DNA from: Planctomycetota bacterium
GTDB taxonomy: Bacteria > Planctomycetota > Planctomycetia > Pirellulales > Pirellulaceae
Direction: 5' to 3'
NCBI GenBank assembly: GCA_029979005.1
Contig: JAPOIJ010000035.1
Span: 1-35,322, forward strand
DNA length: 35,322 nucleotides
Shown here in pieces: positions 27,669 through 35,322 of this stretch. Numbering within the stretch: the stretch's first letter is position 1; each line of letters starts with the position of its first letter. The position numbers were made by a program, and so were the translations under genes. The notes beneath the pieces are model-generated. The model did no database searches and had not been told where the DNA came from. It was given only the letters and a program-made list of their open reading frames with translations.

Positions 27669-29435
27669 ATGGCCGTACTCTTTCAAATTCGAAACGCTCA
27701 CCTGAGCTATGGCGACCAGGTTTTATTAGACAACGCAGAAGCAACCATTACGGACCAGGCCAAAGTTGGTTTCGTCGGTCGCAACGGCGCAGGTAAATCC
27801 ACTCTCCTTCGCGTACTGATGGGAGAAGAAGAATTGGATGCCGGAGAAGTTATTCGACATCCCAATCTGCGAATTGGCTACCTTCGGCAGCACGACCCGT
27901 TCCAACCCGACGAATCAGCGCTGGATTTCTTGATGCGAGACAGCGAGCAGCCCGATTGGAAATGCGGAGAGATTGCAGGGCAATTCGAAATCAAAGGGGA
28001 GTATTTACACGGCCCCGTTAAATCACTTTCCGGAGGCTGGCAGACCAGGGTAAAACTCGCGGCACTGTTGCTCCACGAACCCAATCTCTTGATCCTGGAC
28101 GAACCGACCAACTTCCTGGACCTCCGAACTCAGATTCTGCTCGAACACTTTTTAATTTCATTTCGACAGGCTTGTTTGATAGTTTCTCACGATCGTACTT
28201 TTTTAAAATCCACTTGCGACCACACGCTCGACTTGACGCGCGGCACGCTCACAATGTACCCCGGCAAGATTGCAAAATTTTTAGAGTATCAAGCCGAGAG
28301 GCGAGAACAGGCCATTCGCGAAAACGCATCGACCGCTACGAAACAGCGACAGCTTGAAAAGTTTATCGCAAAGAATAAAGCAGGAGCAAACACAGCAAGC
28401 CAAGCGAGATCCAAACAAAAACAACTCGAAAGGTTGAAACTCAACGAAATTGCTGCCGACGAAAAGACCGCTCACATTCGCGCTCCGCTGGTAACTCCCA
28501 AACAAGGTGCGGCGGTTCGCTGTGAAGATCTAGCGATCGGCTATCCGGACCATCGCGTCTCCGAAAACATCAACCTGGAAATTGAACACCAGCAACGAGC
28601 GGCGATTGTCGGAGACAACGGTCAGGGCAAAACAACGTTGCTTCGCACCCTCGTTGGCTCCCTTGATCCACTCGATGGAAGAGCCCGCTGGGGGCACAAC
28701 TGTTCGATTGGCACCTATGCTCAGCATGTGTACACCACGCTTCCTCCGGAAGACACTGTTCTAGAGTATTTAGAGCAGCAGGCCTTGCACGGCACAACCG
28801 ACCAGCAAATCCTTGCGGTAGCAGGTTCCCTATTATTCCACGATGATCACGTTAATAAAAAAGTCAAAGTTCTTTCTGGAGGCGAAAGAGCCCGTTTATG
28901 CATGGCCGGTTTGCTACTCGGCGATTACAACATTCTTGTACTCGACGAACCTGGCAACCACCTTGATGTCGAAACCGTCGAGGCGCTTGCCGAAGCATTA
29001 CTCGCCTACAAAGGGACAGTGATCTTCACCGCCCACGACCGCCATTTTGTAAATCGAATTGCTACTTCAATTATTGAAGTCCGTGACGGAACGGTTAAGA
29101 ACTATGTTGGCGATTACGACTCGTATGTCTACCGCATCAATAAAGAAATTGAAGCGGGGGATAGAGAATCGAATAGTCGAGGGGGCGCCAGTCGAACACC
29201 AGATGACAAACTTGGAAATTCAAAACCGCTGTCCCAAAACAAACAGCGTGAATTCAAGAAAAAAATCAAATCGATTGAAAGAAAAATCGCAAAGCTTGAT
29301 GAAGAACGAAAATCGCTGAACGAAGCGATGCTCTCGGTTACCGACCCAGAGGAAGCGATGCAAATTCATGAAAAAATAGAATCCGTAACCAAAGAGTTAA
29401 CGGACGCCGAAGAAGAATGGCTGGAATTGAACTAG
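27669..29435 (+). CDS. ABC-F family ATPase
   Basis: A 588-residue soluble protein with two ABC domains and no membrane segment. Domain 1: Walker A GRNGAGKST (37-45), signature LSGGW (about 119), Walker B ILDEPTNFLDL. A Lys/Gln-rich linker (about 205-265) follows. Domain 2: GDNGQGKTT (about 315-323), LSGGERARL (about 401-409) and LDEPGNHLD. The C-terminal coiled coil (about 520-588) resembles Uup/EttA-type tails. ABC-F proteins act on the ribosome to relieve stalled states; some give antibiotic resistance, but this arrangement looks like a housekeeping member. Monocistronic or leading the small membrane gene 89 nt downstream. Confidence 0.92.
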   Translation: MAVLFQIRNAHLSYGDQVLLDNAEATITDQAKVGFVGRNGAGKSTLLRVLMGEEELDAGEVIRHPNLRIGYLRQHDPFQPDESALDFLMRDSEQPDWKCGEIAGQFEIKGEYLHGPVKSLSGGWQTRVKLAALLLHEPNLLILDEPTNFLDLRTQILLEHFLISFRQACLIVSHDRTFLKSTCDHTLDLTRGTLTMYPGKIAKFLEYQAERREQAIRENASTATKQRQLEKFIAKNKAGANTASQARSKQKQLERLKLNEIAADEKTAHIRAPLVTPKQGAAVRCEDLAIGYPDHRVSENINLEIEHQQRAAIVGDNGQGKTTLLRTLVGSLDPLDGRARWGHNCSIGTYAQHVYTTLPPEDTVLEYLEQQALHGTTDQQILAVAGSLLFHDDHVNKKVKVLSGGERARLCMAGLLLGDYNILVLDEPGNHLDVETVEALAEALLAYKGTVIFTAHDRHFVNRIATSIIEVRDGTVKNYVGDYDSYVYRINKEIEAGDRESNSRGGASRTPDDKLGNSKPLSQNKQREFKKKIKSIERKIAKLDEERKSLNEAMLSVTDPEEAMQIHEKIESVTKELTDAEEEWLELN

Positions 29436-29447
29436 GAATCCAGCACC

Positions 29448-29471
29448 TTGAAAACCAGCAAAAGTTTTCAA
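29448..29471. other. AT-rich hairpin after ABC-F gene
   Basis: TTGAAAAC (29448-29455) and GTTTTCAA (29464-29471) form an 8-bp stem with an 8-nt loop, 12 bases after the ABC-F stop. There is no U tract, so it is a weak terminator at best. Confidence 0.35.
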
Positions 29472-29524
29472 AACTTCACTCAAAAAATCATTACCTACCC
29501 CACTCAAACCTCGAGGATCTCAAG

Positions 29525-30043
29525 ATGGATCTACTGGAAATCATTTCGCTCGTTTCACGCTGGCTTCATGTCCTGCCCGCGATCGCTTTAGTCGGCGGAA
29601 CTTTATTTATGCGACTATCTTACGTCCCTGCAACTCAAGAGTGCGATGCCTCAGCGGAACTGCGTGAGGCAGTTCGAAAAAAATGGGCGAAGATCGTAAT
29701 GATTTCGATTGCTTTACTCCTCATCAGCGGCCTGTACAACTCGGCAATCAAATCGATCGGCTATGAGTTATCTCCGCTATATAATGGTCTTCTAGGGCTC
29801 AAGATCCTATTGGGATTTGCAATTTTCTACCTGGCCTCCGTACTGTCAGGAAGAAGTGACAAAGCAAAAGCATTTCGGCAACGCGAATTACACTGGCTTA
29901 ACATTCTTTGCGTTCTCATGATCATCACGGTGTTGATCGCAGGCTATATGAAAATGAGCTCGAGTGCATTTCCCGAAAAGAACAAGGCCACACCAACCGC
30001 ACAGAAGATCACGATCGATCAGTTTCATTTGATAGAAATTTAA
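29525..30043 (+). CDS. Four-helix membrane protein, CopD-like
   Basis: A 172-residue integral membrane protein. Four hydrophobic segments (about 8-28, 57-77, 85-106, 124-145) with His in WLHVLPAIALVGGTLFMR (helix 1) and in ELHWLNI (before helix 4), the pattern of small CopD/HemJ-like proteins that may bind heme or copper. I start at ATG 29525 because GAGGA (29513-29517) precedes it by 7 bases; the 36 upstream in-frame codons overlap the ABC-F end and are polar. The tail is short and polar. The specific role is not deducible. Confidence 0.7.
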   Translation: MDLLEIISLVSRWLHVLPAIALVGGTLFMRLSYVPATQECDASAELREAVRKKWAKIVMISIALLLISGLYNSAIKSIGYELSPLYNGLLGLKILLGFAIFYLASVLSGRSDKAKAFRQRELHWLNILCVLMIITVLIAGYMKMSSSAFPEKNKATPTAQKITIDQFHLIEI

Positions 30044-30100
30044 GCAAGGGAAATCACTGCCCTCGTTTAAACGCTTCCTTTCCAGAGTCAAGAATTGAAT

Positions 30101-30123
30101 CGCGGATCCAAAGCCGATCCGCG
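30101..30123. terminator. GC-rich hairpin, possible terminator
   Basis: CGCGGATC (30101-30108), loop CAAAGCC, GATCCGCG (30116-30123): a perfect 8-bp stem 57 bases after the CopD-like gene. Neither side has a U tract, so it may be a Rho-assisted or 3'-end-protecting structure rather than a classical terminator. Confidence 0.4.
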
Positions 30124-30371
30124 TCTGTGGAGCCTTACCTACGACGGGACAGAATCTCAGTCAATTGCAACGAATCCAATTGAAAAAGTCTCACTCTGCC
30201 TCGTCTAGTTGAGAACATTTGCACTTTTGCGTGGGTTCTTTTAAACCGATTATTCAGATTCCCGCATATTATTGCTCGACGGGCAAACCAAATGACGAGT
30301 TGAATCGAAATAATCGGTACCGCAAATATCGACTCCGCCAGCATACGACCTGCAAAACTTATGAAATTAGC

Positions 30372-30377
30372 TATAAT
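30372..30377 (+). promoter_or_regulatory. Candidate -10 box for the phoH transcript
   Basis: A perfect TATAAT. No good -35 stands 17 bases upstream (CCTGCA). Transcription would start near 30384, about 30 bases before the small leader ORF. Confidence 0.4.
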
Positions 30378-30414
30378 TTACATGGTAGAGCCAGTGTGAA
30401 ATGAGGTGATTGCC

Positions 30415-30477
30415 ATGCTCAATTCGCACGTGCTCACTGCAGTCATGGCACCGCGTCAAAAACGCAAACGCCATTGA
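30415..30477 (+). CDS. Predicted 20-residue leader peptide upstream of phoH
   Basis: ATG 30415 to TGA 30475 encodes 20 residues: a hydrophobic first half (LNSHVLTAVMA) and a strongly basic end (RQKRKRH). GAGGTGA at 30403-30409 matches seven consecutive bases of the 16S anti-Shine-Dalgarno, the best SD I saw in the window, five bases before the ATG. phoH itself, 54 bases further on, lacks a clear SD. Inverted repeats link the ORF to the gap before phoH. I infer a translated regulatory or leader ORF; it could instead be an independent short peptide. Confidence 0.5.
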   Translation: MLNSHVLTAVMAPRQKRKRH

Positions 30478-30531
30478 TTGACTGCATCTCAAACTGTATT
30501 CGGTGCGGCATATAAACCTGCTGCTTTTTGA

Positions 30532-31491
30532 ATGACTGAAGCAACAATTTCTTCTGTAGAACCAAAGTTTGTTCTACCTCTGTTTGGCGCCAAAGACCAA
30601 CACCTCCGTCGTTTGCGCGAAAAATTTAATGTCACCATTACTCACCGGAACGGCCAAGTAAAAATTTCGGGTGAGAAAAAAGAACAGGTCGCTCAGGCCA
30701 CAGACGCCATCGAGCAATTGACCGAGATTGTCCGCACCAAGGGCAACTTAACCCCCGCTGTATTCGATGAGACCATCGCACGGGTAACCGGCGAATCAGC
30801 GCCGCGGAAAGCAATCGAGGCGATTCAAACGTTACAGGTAGGTAAAGAAATTCGCCCGCGGACTCCCGGACAAGCGGCGTATGTTGACGCCATGAGAAGC
30901 AACGACCTCGTCTTTGCCGTGGGACCCGCAGGATCAGGCAAAACCTACCTTGCCGTGGCCATGGCCGTCGAAGCGTTAAAAAACCAACGAGTCCGAAAAC
31001 TCGTTCTTGTGCGCCCGGCGGTCGAAGCAGGCGAGAGCCTCGGTTTCTTACCAGGTGACCTGCAGGCCAAAATCAACCCTTATCTAAGGCCTCTACTCGA
31101 CGCTATTCATGAGATGATCGGGTATGATCAAGTTCAACAGCTAATCCAAAGTGACGTAATTGAAGTCTGCCCACTGGCCTACATGCGGGGGCGTACGCTC
31201 AACGAATCATTTATCATTCTCGACGAAGCCCAAAATACCACGACCGCTCAGATGAAAATGTTCTTGACGCGAATGGGAAATGCCTCGAAAATTGTGGTCT
31301 CGGGAGACCAAACGCAAATCGATCTTCCCCCGAAAACTAAGAGCGGTCTCGTCGATGCACTTCAGCGGCTTAAAAAAATAAATGGCGTCGGTATTTCGCA
31401 TTTAACATCGAAAGACATTGTCAGGCACCGGTTAGTTACCGATATCGTACAAGCGTACGACGGCAAACCTAACCAATCACCATCTTCCTAG
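30532..31491 (+). CDS. phoH: PhoH-family ATPase
   Basis: A 319-residue PhoH-like P-loop protein. An N-terminal KH-like RNA-binding region (about 8-65, LFGAKDQHLRRLREKFNVTI) is followed by the PhoH domain with Walker A GPAGSGKTY near 134-142 and Walker B FIILDEAQNTT near 225. PhoH/YbeZ partners YbeY in rRNA maturation and quality control, which fits ybeY two genes downstream. It heads the phoH - 7TM-HD - ybeY - CNNM/CorC cluster seen widely in bacteria. The gene symbol is used in the family sense. Confidence 0.93.
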   Translation: MTEATISSVEPKFVLPLFGAKDQHLRRLREKFNVTITHRNGQVKISGEKKEQVAQATDAIEQLTEIVRTKGNLTPAVFDETIARVTGESAPRKAIEAIQTLQVGKEIRPRTPGQAAYVDAMRSNDLVFAVGPAGSGKTYLAVAMAVEALKNQRVRKLVLVRPAVEAGESLGFLPGDLQAKINPYLRPLLDAIHEMIGYDQVQQLIQSDVIEVCPLAYMRGRTLNESFIILDEAQNTTTAQMKMFLTRMGNASKIVVSGDQTQIDLPPKTKSGLVDALQRLKKINGVGISHLTSKDIVRHRLVTDIVQAYDGKPNQSPSS

Positions 31492-31584
31492 CACTTCCAA
31501 AATCGCTCGGGTCATTAAACGGTTTTTTGAGTTCATCCATCACCGTAATTCTCAAGCAGCCTCAATCGAAAGTCATTTAGCACG

Positions 31585-33921
31585 ATGTCCAACGCTTCAT
31601 CAAACCGTAATCGGTGGATGACACCCGCACCTAAGACACCATTTTTCAAGGTCGCTGATTTCATGCAGCGGTCGGATGTATGGTCACGCATTGGGCTATG
31701 CGCCCTCACCACCGGCATCCTCTACTTTGTGATGTTTGGCTGGGAGCCCCCTTTTTCCTATCGGATTCGCCAAGCGCCCTTAAGAGACTTGCATGCCAAT
31801 ACACTTTTTGAAGACGAGGACGCCAGAGCTACCTTCGAGAAACGAGAACGAACCAAACGAAACTTTAAGAACTTCTACGAAAACGATGCACAGAAAATTG
31901 AGATTATTCGCGAAGAACTAATCAATGATGTCTTCAGCATCATGCAGCAGGAATGGGGCGAAGTTGAAAGCTCCAATCTTTGGTCTGAGTTTTTTGAAAT
32001 TGATGCAAACACTACCGAGGCAACTGCTGCCGACGAGGAGTCGTTCAACCTGTTCCGAGAGAGTCTTTCCGCTGATAAAGAATTGAAAAAACTGAAAACA
32101 ATTCTTGACCTGGCACTACTCGACATAAAACAAAAAGGCCTTTTAATTGAACTCTCACACGAGAGCGAAGAGGGAAGTGTAGAGCAAATTCAGGTTTACC
32201 CTTTGGGCAATCTCGACGCCAGTGAAGTTATCAAAATCGAAGAGGTTCGCATCGCCGAAGTGACCGACGAACTGCAAAAGCGTCTATCGGAAGAACTAAG
32301 TAATGAATCCGATACCATTACAGACCCCGGACTTGTCTCTGATCGCATTTTCTCCTGGCTCAAACGAAAATTACCGGAAACACTTTCCTATAACGAGGGA
32401 CATTCCAAGAAAGAGCGGAAAGCTGCTGTCGACGCTGTCGAAATTGAGATGAAGCAAATCAATGTAAGTGATCCGCTAAAATCCGGCACCTTGAACATTC
32501 TGTCACTCGATTCGGTCGGCATTATGGCGGGTGTTCCGCTTACAATGGAAGACATCGCTTTACTAAAAAAGGAACATAATGCTCGCGTCGCAAGCGAGAC
32601 AGTTCAAGATAAACTTATTCGATCGGCCATGTTTTTTGGCCTATTCGCAGCGATTTTTTCTATGTTCTGCCAATACCTGTTCTATCGAGACCGTTATCTT
32701 TTAGACGATTTAAAACAGTTTTCGATCTTACTGGGACTGATGCTGATCACGCTGACCCTCGCGTGGATTGTCACAGTCAACAACGCTTGGCGAGCCGAAA
32801 TTGTTCCAATTACGATTTTTGCGATGACGATCGCCATCGTTTACCACATTGAATTGGCAATGCTGGTTGCGACCCTTGTTGCCCTTGCATACACCGTCGC
32901 GCACGGCTTTGGCTTAAGCGAATTTGTCATCTTAACTGCTTCTTCGTCCTCGGCAGCGCTCATGTGCCGGGCCATTCGCAGTCGAACCAAGTTGGTTTAC
33001 GTTGGGGTCATCGTCGCGACGATTGTTTTCCCAACCGTTATTGGCGTCAATTATTTGATGGGCCAACCCCTGTCTTTGAACCTTGCCGCCGAAGCACTTT
33101 GGTTCGCCGGAGGTGCTGGCGTTGCTGGTCTGATGATGACGGCCTTACTCCCTTTTCTGGAACGTCTATTTGACATCCAAACTGACATCAGCCTCCTCGA
33201 ACTTAGTGATGCCAATCACCCGTTATTAAAAGAACTGGTTCAACGTGCGCCTGGCACGTACAACCACAGCATTAACGTAGCTTCGATGAGCGAAGCGGCG
33301 GCAGATGCGATTGGAGCCAACGGCCTATTGTGTCGCGTTGGAGCTTATTTTCATGATGTTGGCAAGCTTCGGAAGCCCGAGTATTTTATCGAAAACCAAG
33401 GGGGCGGCCCCAATAAACATGACGACCTGACGCCCTCGATGAGCACGCTGGTGATTCTCGCTCATGTCAAAGATGGAATTGAAATTGGTCGCAAACACCG
33501 CCTGCCACAACGAATTATCAATCTCATTGAACAGCATCATGGTACGACGCTGATTGAATATTTCTATCAACGGGCGATGTCTCTTTTAGAAGAGTCAGGG
33601 GATGAAGAAGCTCTCGCTAATCTTGATGAGTCTGATTTCCGATACCCCGGGCCTCGCCCCCAGACTCCGGAAGCCGCTGTCATGATGCTCGCCGATGCCG
33701 TTGAAAGTGCGTGCCGCGTCCTTCGTGAACCCGCGCCCGCCAGAATTGAAAGCCTTGTCCGTGATATTACCAAAAAGAAATTCGACGATGGGCAATTCGA
33801 AGATTGCGATATTACGATTAAGCAACTCAACACCATTCAGGAATCCCTTATTAAATCCCTGAATGCTATGTATCATGCCCGGATAAAATCCCCCGATGCG
33901 CAAGCTGCGACCGCCACTTAA
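31585..33921 (+). CDS. 7TM-HD phosphohydrolase (PgpH/YqfF-like)
   Basis: A 778-residue membrane HD-domain protein. TM1 lies near 33-53; a large extracytoplasmic region follows (about 55-340, the 7TMR-HDED domain, rich in Glu/Lys). Then six to seven hydrophobic segments (about 350-545, 7TM-7TMR_HD) and a cytoplasmic HD domain. The HD motif is H590-D591 in YFHDVGKL, preceded by GTYNHSINVASMSE and followed by HHGTTLIEYFY. In Firmicutes PgpH hydrolyses c-di-AMP. That substrate is inferred here; no diadenylate cyclase lies in the window. Located between phoH and ybeY, as in many genomes. Confidence 0.9.
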   Translation: MSNASSNRNRWMTPAPKTPFFKVADFMQRSDVWSRIGLCALTTGILYFVMFGWEPPFSYRIRQAPLRDLHANTLFEDEDARATFEKRERTKRNFKNFYENDAQKIEIIREELINDVFSIMQQEWGEVESSNLWSEFFEIDANTTEATAADEESFNLFRESLSADKELKKLKTILDLALLDIKQKGLLIELSHESEEGSVEQIQVYPLGNLDASEVIKIEEVRIAEVTDELQKRLSEELSNESDTITDPGLVSDRIFSWLKRKLPETLSYNEGHSKKERKAAVDAVEIEMKQINVSDPLKSGTLNILSLDSVGIMAGVPLTMEDIALLKKEHNARVASETVQDKLIRSAMFFGLFAAIFSMFCQYLFYRDRYLLDDLKQFSILLGLMLITLTLAWIVTVNNAWRAEIVPITIFAMTIAIVYHIELAMLVATLVALAYTVAHGFGLSEFVILTASSSSAALMCRAIRSRTKLVYVGVIVATIVFPTVIGVNYLMGQPLSLNLAAEALWFAGGAGVAGLMMTALLPFLERLFDIQTDISLLELSDANHPLLKELVQRAPGTYNHSINVASMSEAAADAIGANGLLCRVGAYFHDVGKLRKPEYFIENQGGGPNKHDDLTPSMSTLVILAHVKDGIEIGRKHRLPQRIINLIEQHHGTTLIEYFYQRAMSLLEESGDEEALANLDESDFRYPGPRPQTPEAAVMMLADAVESACRVLREPAPARIESLVRDITKKKFDDGQFEDCDITIKQLNTIQESLIKSLNAMYHARIKSPDAQAATAT

Positions 33922-33944
33922 AATAATTACAACGGCCTAAAACA

Positions 33945-34424
33945 TTGCCCAAAGACACTCACAAAATTGAGATTGCCGACGAACAATCCTTGGCGTTTGA
34001 CGGGACGCGACTCGTCTCGACGGTCGCTCAAATTCTTTCCGACCACGATCTCAATCAGTCCGAAATCAGTATCGCTGTGGTAGACGACCCGGCTATCCGA
34101 GTTATCAATAAACAATACCTCGATCACGACTACGCAACCGACGTAATTAGCTTTGTCCTTGATTTTGACGAGGCAAAGTCATTCCTCACCGGACAACTGG
34201 TTGTCAGCACTGACACAGCCAGCAGCATGGCCAGCCAAATAGGGAGTACAATGGAGGACGAACTCCTTTTGTATGTAATCCATGGTATGCTTCACCTGGT
34301 TGGCTTTGACGACAAAGACCCAACTTCAGCGACCGAAATGCGAGAACAAGAGCGTCATTATCTCGCGCTTCATGGTGTTGAACACCGTTGGCAAGCCACA
34401 AGCCCCGATGGAGACTCCCATTAA
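33945..34424 (+). CDS. ybeY: Endoribonuclease YbeY
   Basis: A 159-residue metal-dependent single-strand endoribonuclease for 16S rRNA 3'-end maturation and ribosome quality control. NKQYLDHDYATDVISF and the zinc motif H113-G-M-L-H117-L-V-G-F-D-D123 are visible; the third ligand position is Asp rather than His, a variant common in this family. Apparent start is TTG 33945, 23 bases after the HD gene; no ATG fits better. Its stop TAA overlaps the next ATG by one base, so the two are translationally coupled. Confidence 0.9.
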   Translation: MPKDTHKIEIADEQSLAFDGTRLVSTVAQILSDHDLNQSEISIAVVDDPAIRVINKQYLDHDYATDVISFVLDFDEAKSFLTGQLVVSTDTASSMASQIGSTMEDELLLYVIHGMLHLVGFDDKDPTSATEMREQERHYLALHGVEHRWQATSPDGDSH

Positions 34425-35322
34425 TGCCTGACCTGCTCTTCTGGTGCTTAATTTTTAGCGGGGTTATCACTACCTACTCCGCAATCGCCTCGTTCGTTTT
34501 GAACGAGATCGCGTGGCACGAACTGGAAGAATATTGCAAGCAGAAAAAACAACCGAAACTGTTTGGAGTAATTTTCGACTTCCGCGAACAAATGACACTC
34601 GGCGCTGGAATTCTCCAAATGATTGCAACCGCAGTGTTCGCGGTCACACTGGCCGCCGCGTGGCTTGGACCTCGCAATATATCCGAACTATCCGCAACCC
34701 AACTTACTTCAATCCTTGGATTGGTCTGCTTCAGTCTCGTCTTTTGCGGCAGCTGGATCCCATGGGCAGTTGGACGTGTCGGAGCCGTTCCTTTTCTGTT
34801 TCGCACCTGGCGATGGTGGTGGATGGTTTCTGCACTCGCCTGGCCTTTATTAGTGGGAGGTCGATTCGTGACGACCATTTTTGCCCGAGCCAGTGGTCAG
34901 GATGATGAAGAGGAAGACGAGGAAGAGGCGTTTGAAGACGAAATCCTGTCCATGGTTTCAGAAGGTGAACAGGACGGTTTCATTGAACCAGACGCCAGAG
35001 AAATGATCGAGGGAGTGATGGAGCTTGACGACAACGATGTCAGCTCCGTCATGACACATCGATCTCAAGTCGACGCCCTCGAAGAAAATACCGACTGGGA
35101 CGAAATGTTGCGATTCACTGTCGAATCCGGACGAACTCGCATCCCGGTTTATCAGGAAAAAATAGATAACATCGTTGGATTGCTGTACGCAAAAGACCTG
35201 CTGCGGGAATCGCTGCGAAGCGAAAGCAAACGCAAGCCTCTGCGCAAACTTCTCCGAGACCCGCTTTTCGTACCGGAAACAACTTTACTCGATGAAATGC
35301 TAAGTAAGTTTCTCCACGTGCG
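34424..35322 (+). CDS. CNNM/HlyC/CorC-type membrane protein with CBS domains (3' end outside window)
   Basis: ATG 34424 opens a frame that runs off the right edge (299 codons seen). The N-terminal part holds a DUF21-like transmembrane region with about four helices (2-25, 65-90, 98-120, 128-150). An acidic run rich in Asp/Glu (about 160-175) follows, then EMIEGVMELDDNDVSSVMTH and a first CBS domain (RTRIPVYQEKIDNIVGLLYA) typical of CorC/HlyC proteins implicated in Mg2+/Co2+ handling. Position directly behind ybeY is the usual place of corC. The C-terminal transporter-associated domain is not visible. Confidence 0.88.
   Translation, partial: MPDLLFWCLIFSGVITTYSAIASFVLNEIAWHELEEYCKQKKQPKLFGVIFDFREQMTLGAGILQMIATAVFAVTLAAAWLGPRNISELSATQLTSILGLVCFSLVFCGSWIPWAVGRVGAVPFLFRTWRWWWMVSALAWPLLVGGRFVTTIFARASGQDDEEEDEEEAFEDEILSMVSEGEQDGFIEPDAREMIEGVMELDDNDVSSVMTHRSQVDALEENTDWDEMLRFTVESGRTRIPVYQEKIDNIVGLLYAKDLLRESLRSESKRKPLRKLLRDPLFVPETTLLDEMLSKFLHV

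Larger units (their letters stand above)
30044..30531. other. Intergenic region and phoH leader
   Basis: About 490 bases. It holds a GC-rich hairpin (30101-30123), a TATAAT box (30372-30377), a 20-codon ORF with a strong SD (30415-30477) and inverted repeats (30438-30445 with 30479-30486; 30448-30453 with 30501-30506). No RNA gene was recognised between 30124 and 30370. Confidence 0.6.

Noticed and set aside
1-35322. Sec machinery genes or tRNA-Sec in the window
   Set aside because: No selA, selB or selD-like ORF and no tRNA fold was seen; the machinery would have to be elsewhere.
1-35322. CRISPR arrays, insertion sequences, phage genes, rRNA or tRNA
   Set aside because: No regularly spaced repeats, transposase or integrase motifs, terminal inverted repeats or RNA-gene folds were seen.

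Overview
The window looks like a stretch of chromosome from a planctomycete, probably of the Pirellulaceae type. The pointers are a DUF1559 prepilin-like protein at the left edge, a secreted formylglycine sulfatase, tandem FG-GAP/ASPIC-UnbV (CRTAC-type) lipoproteins, LL-diaminopimelate aminotransferase (DapL), moderate G+C, and few strong Shine-Dalgarno sites. I can only place it by gene content.

Layout. 1-671 (-): 5' part of a DUF1559 gene. 1370-6993 (+): sucA, sucB and lpd, a complete 2-oxoglutarate dehydrogenase complex in order. 7159-9197 (+): a secreted protein of unknown function and a pentapeptide-repeat protein followed by a strong intrinsic terminator. 9650-14325 (+): small multidrug-export-like membrane protein, type-5 uracil-DNA glycosylase, CPBP-family membrane protease and dapL. 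14403-18202: SDR oxidoreductase (-), a 58-residue membrane peptide (+), zinc alcohol dehydrogenase (-) and sulfatase (-). 18240-26077 (-): three tandem paralogous lipoproteins of about 870 residues. 26245-30043 (+): exported lactonase-type beta-propeller, ABC-F ATPase and a CopD-like membrane protein. 30372-35322 (+): a leader with a tiny ORF, then phoH, a 7TM-HD phosphohydrolase, ybeY and a CNNM/CorC-type gene that runs off the edge.

The main discovery is in 18240-26077. Each of the three paralogues is interrupted at the same alignment position by an in-frame TGA, between FG-GAP blade 6 and blade 7. The frame stays open for more than 220 further codons that encode blade 7 and the ASPIC/UnbV domain. 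The codons just after the TGA spell a conserved S-C-L-W-R-[ST]-V-V-R-E-D, with synonymous changes between copies. Seventeen nucleotides after the TGA each copy has a short hairpin with a GGUC apical loop, the geometry of a bacterial SECIS element. The simplest reading is a tandem family of three selenocysteine-containing, U-S-C motif, FG-GAP/ASPIC-UnbV lipoproteins. I do not remember this family in lists of bacterial selenoproteins. The Sec machinery (selA, selB, selC, selD) is not in this window, so the claim can be tested on the rest of the genome.

The genes overlap or nearly abut (8-nt overlap, 1-nt gap) and run into the sulfatase (37-nt gap) and probably the zinc dehydrogenase, so one transcript may join surface redox or binding lipoproteins to catabolism of sulfated sugars. 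A second observation is a 20-codon ORF with a near-perfect Shine-Dalgarno between a TATAAT box and phoH; it may be a leader peptide. The SDR has Arg instead of the usual catalytic Lys.
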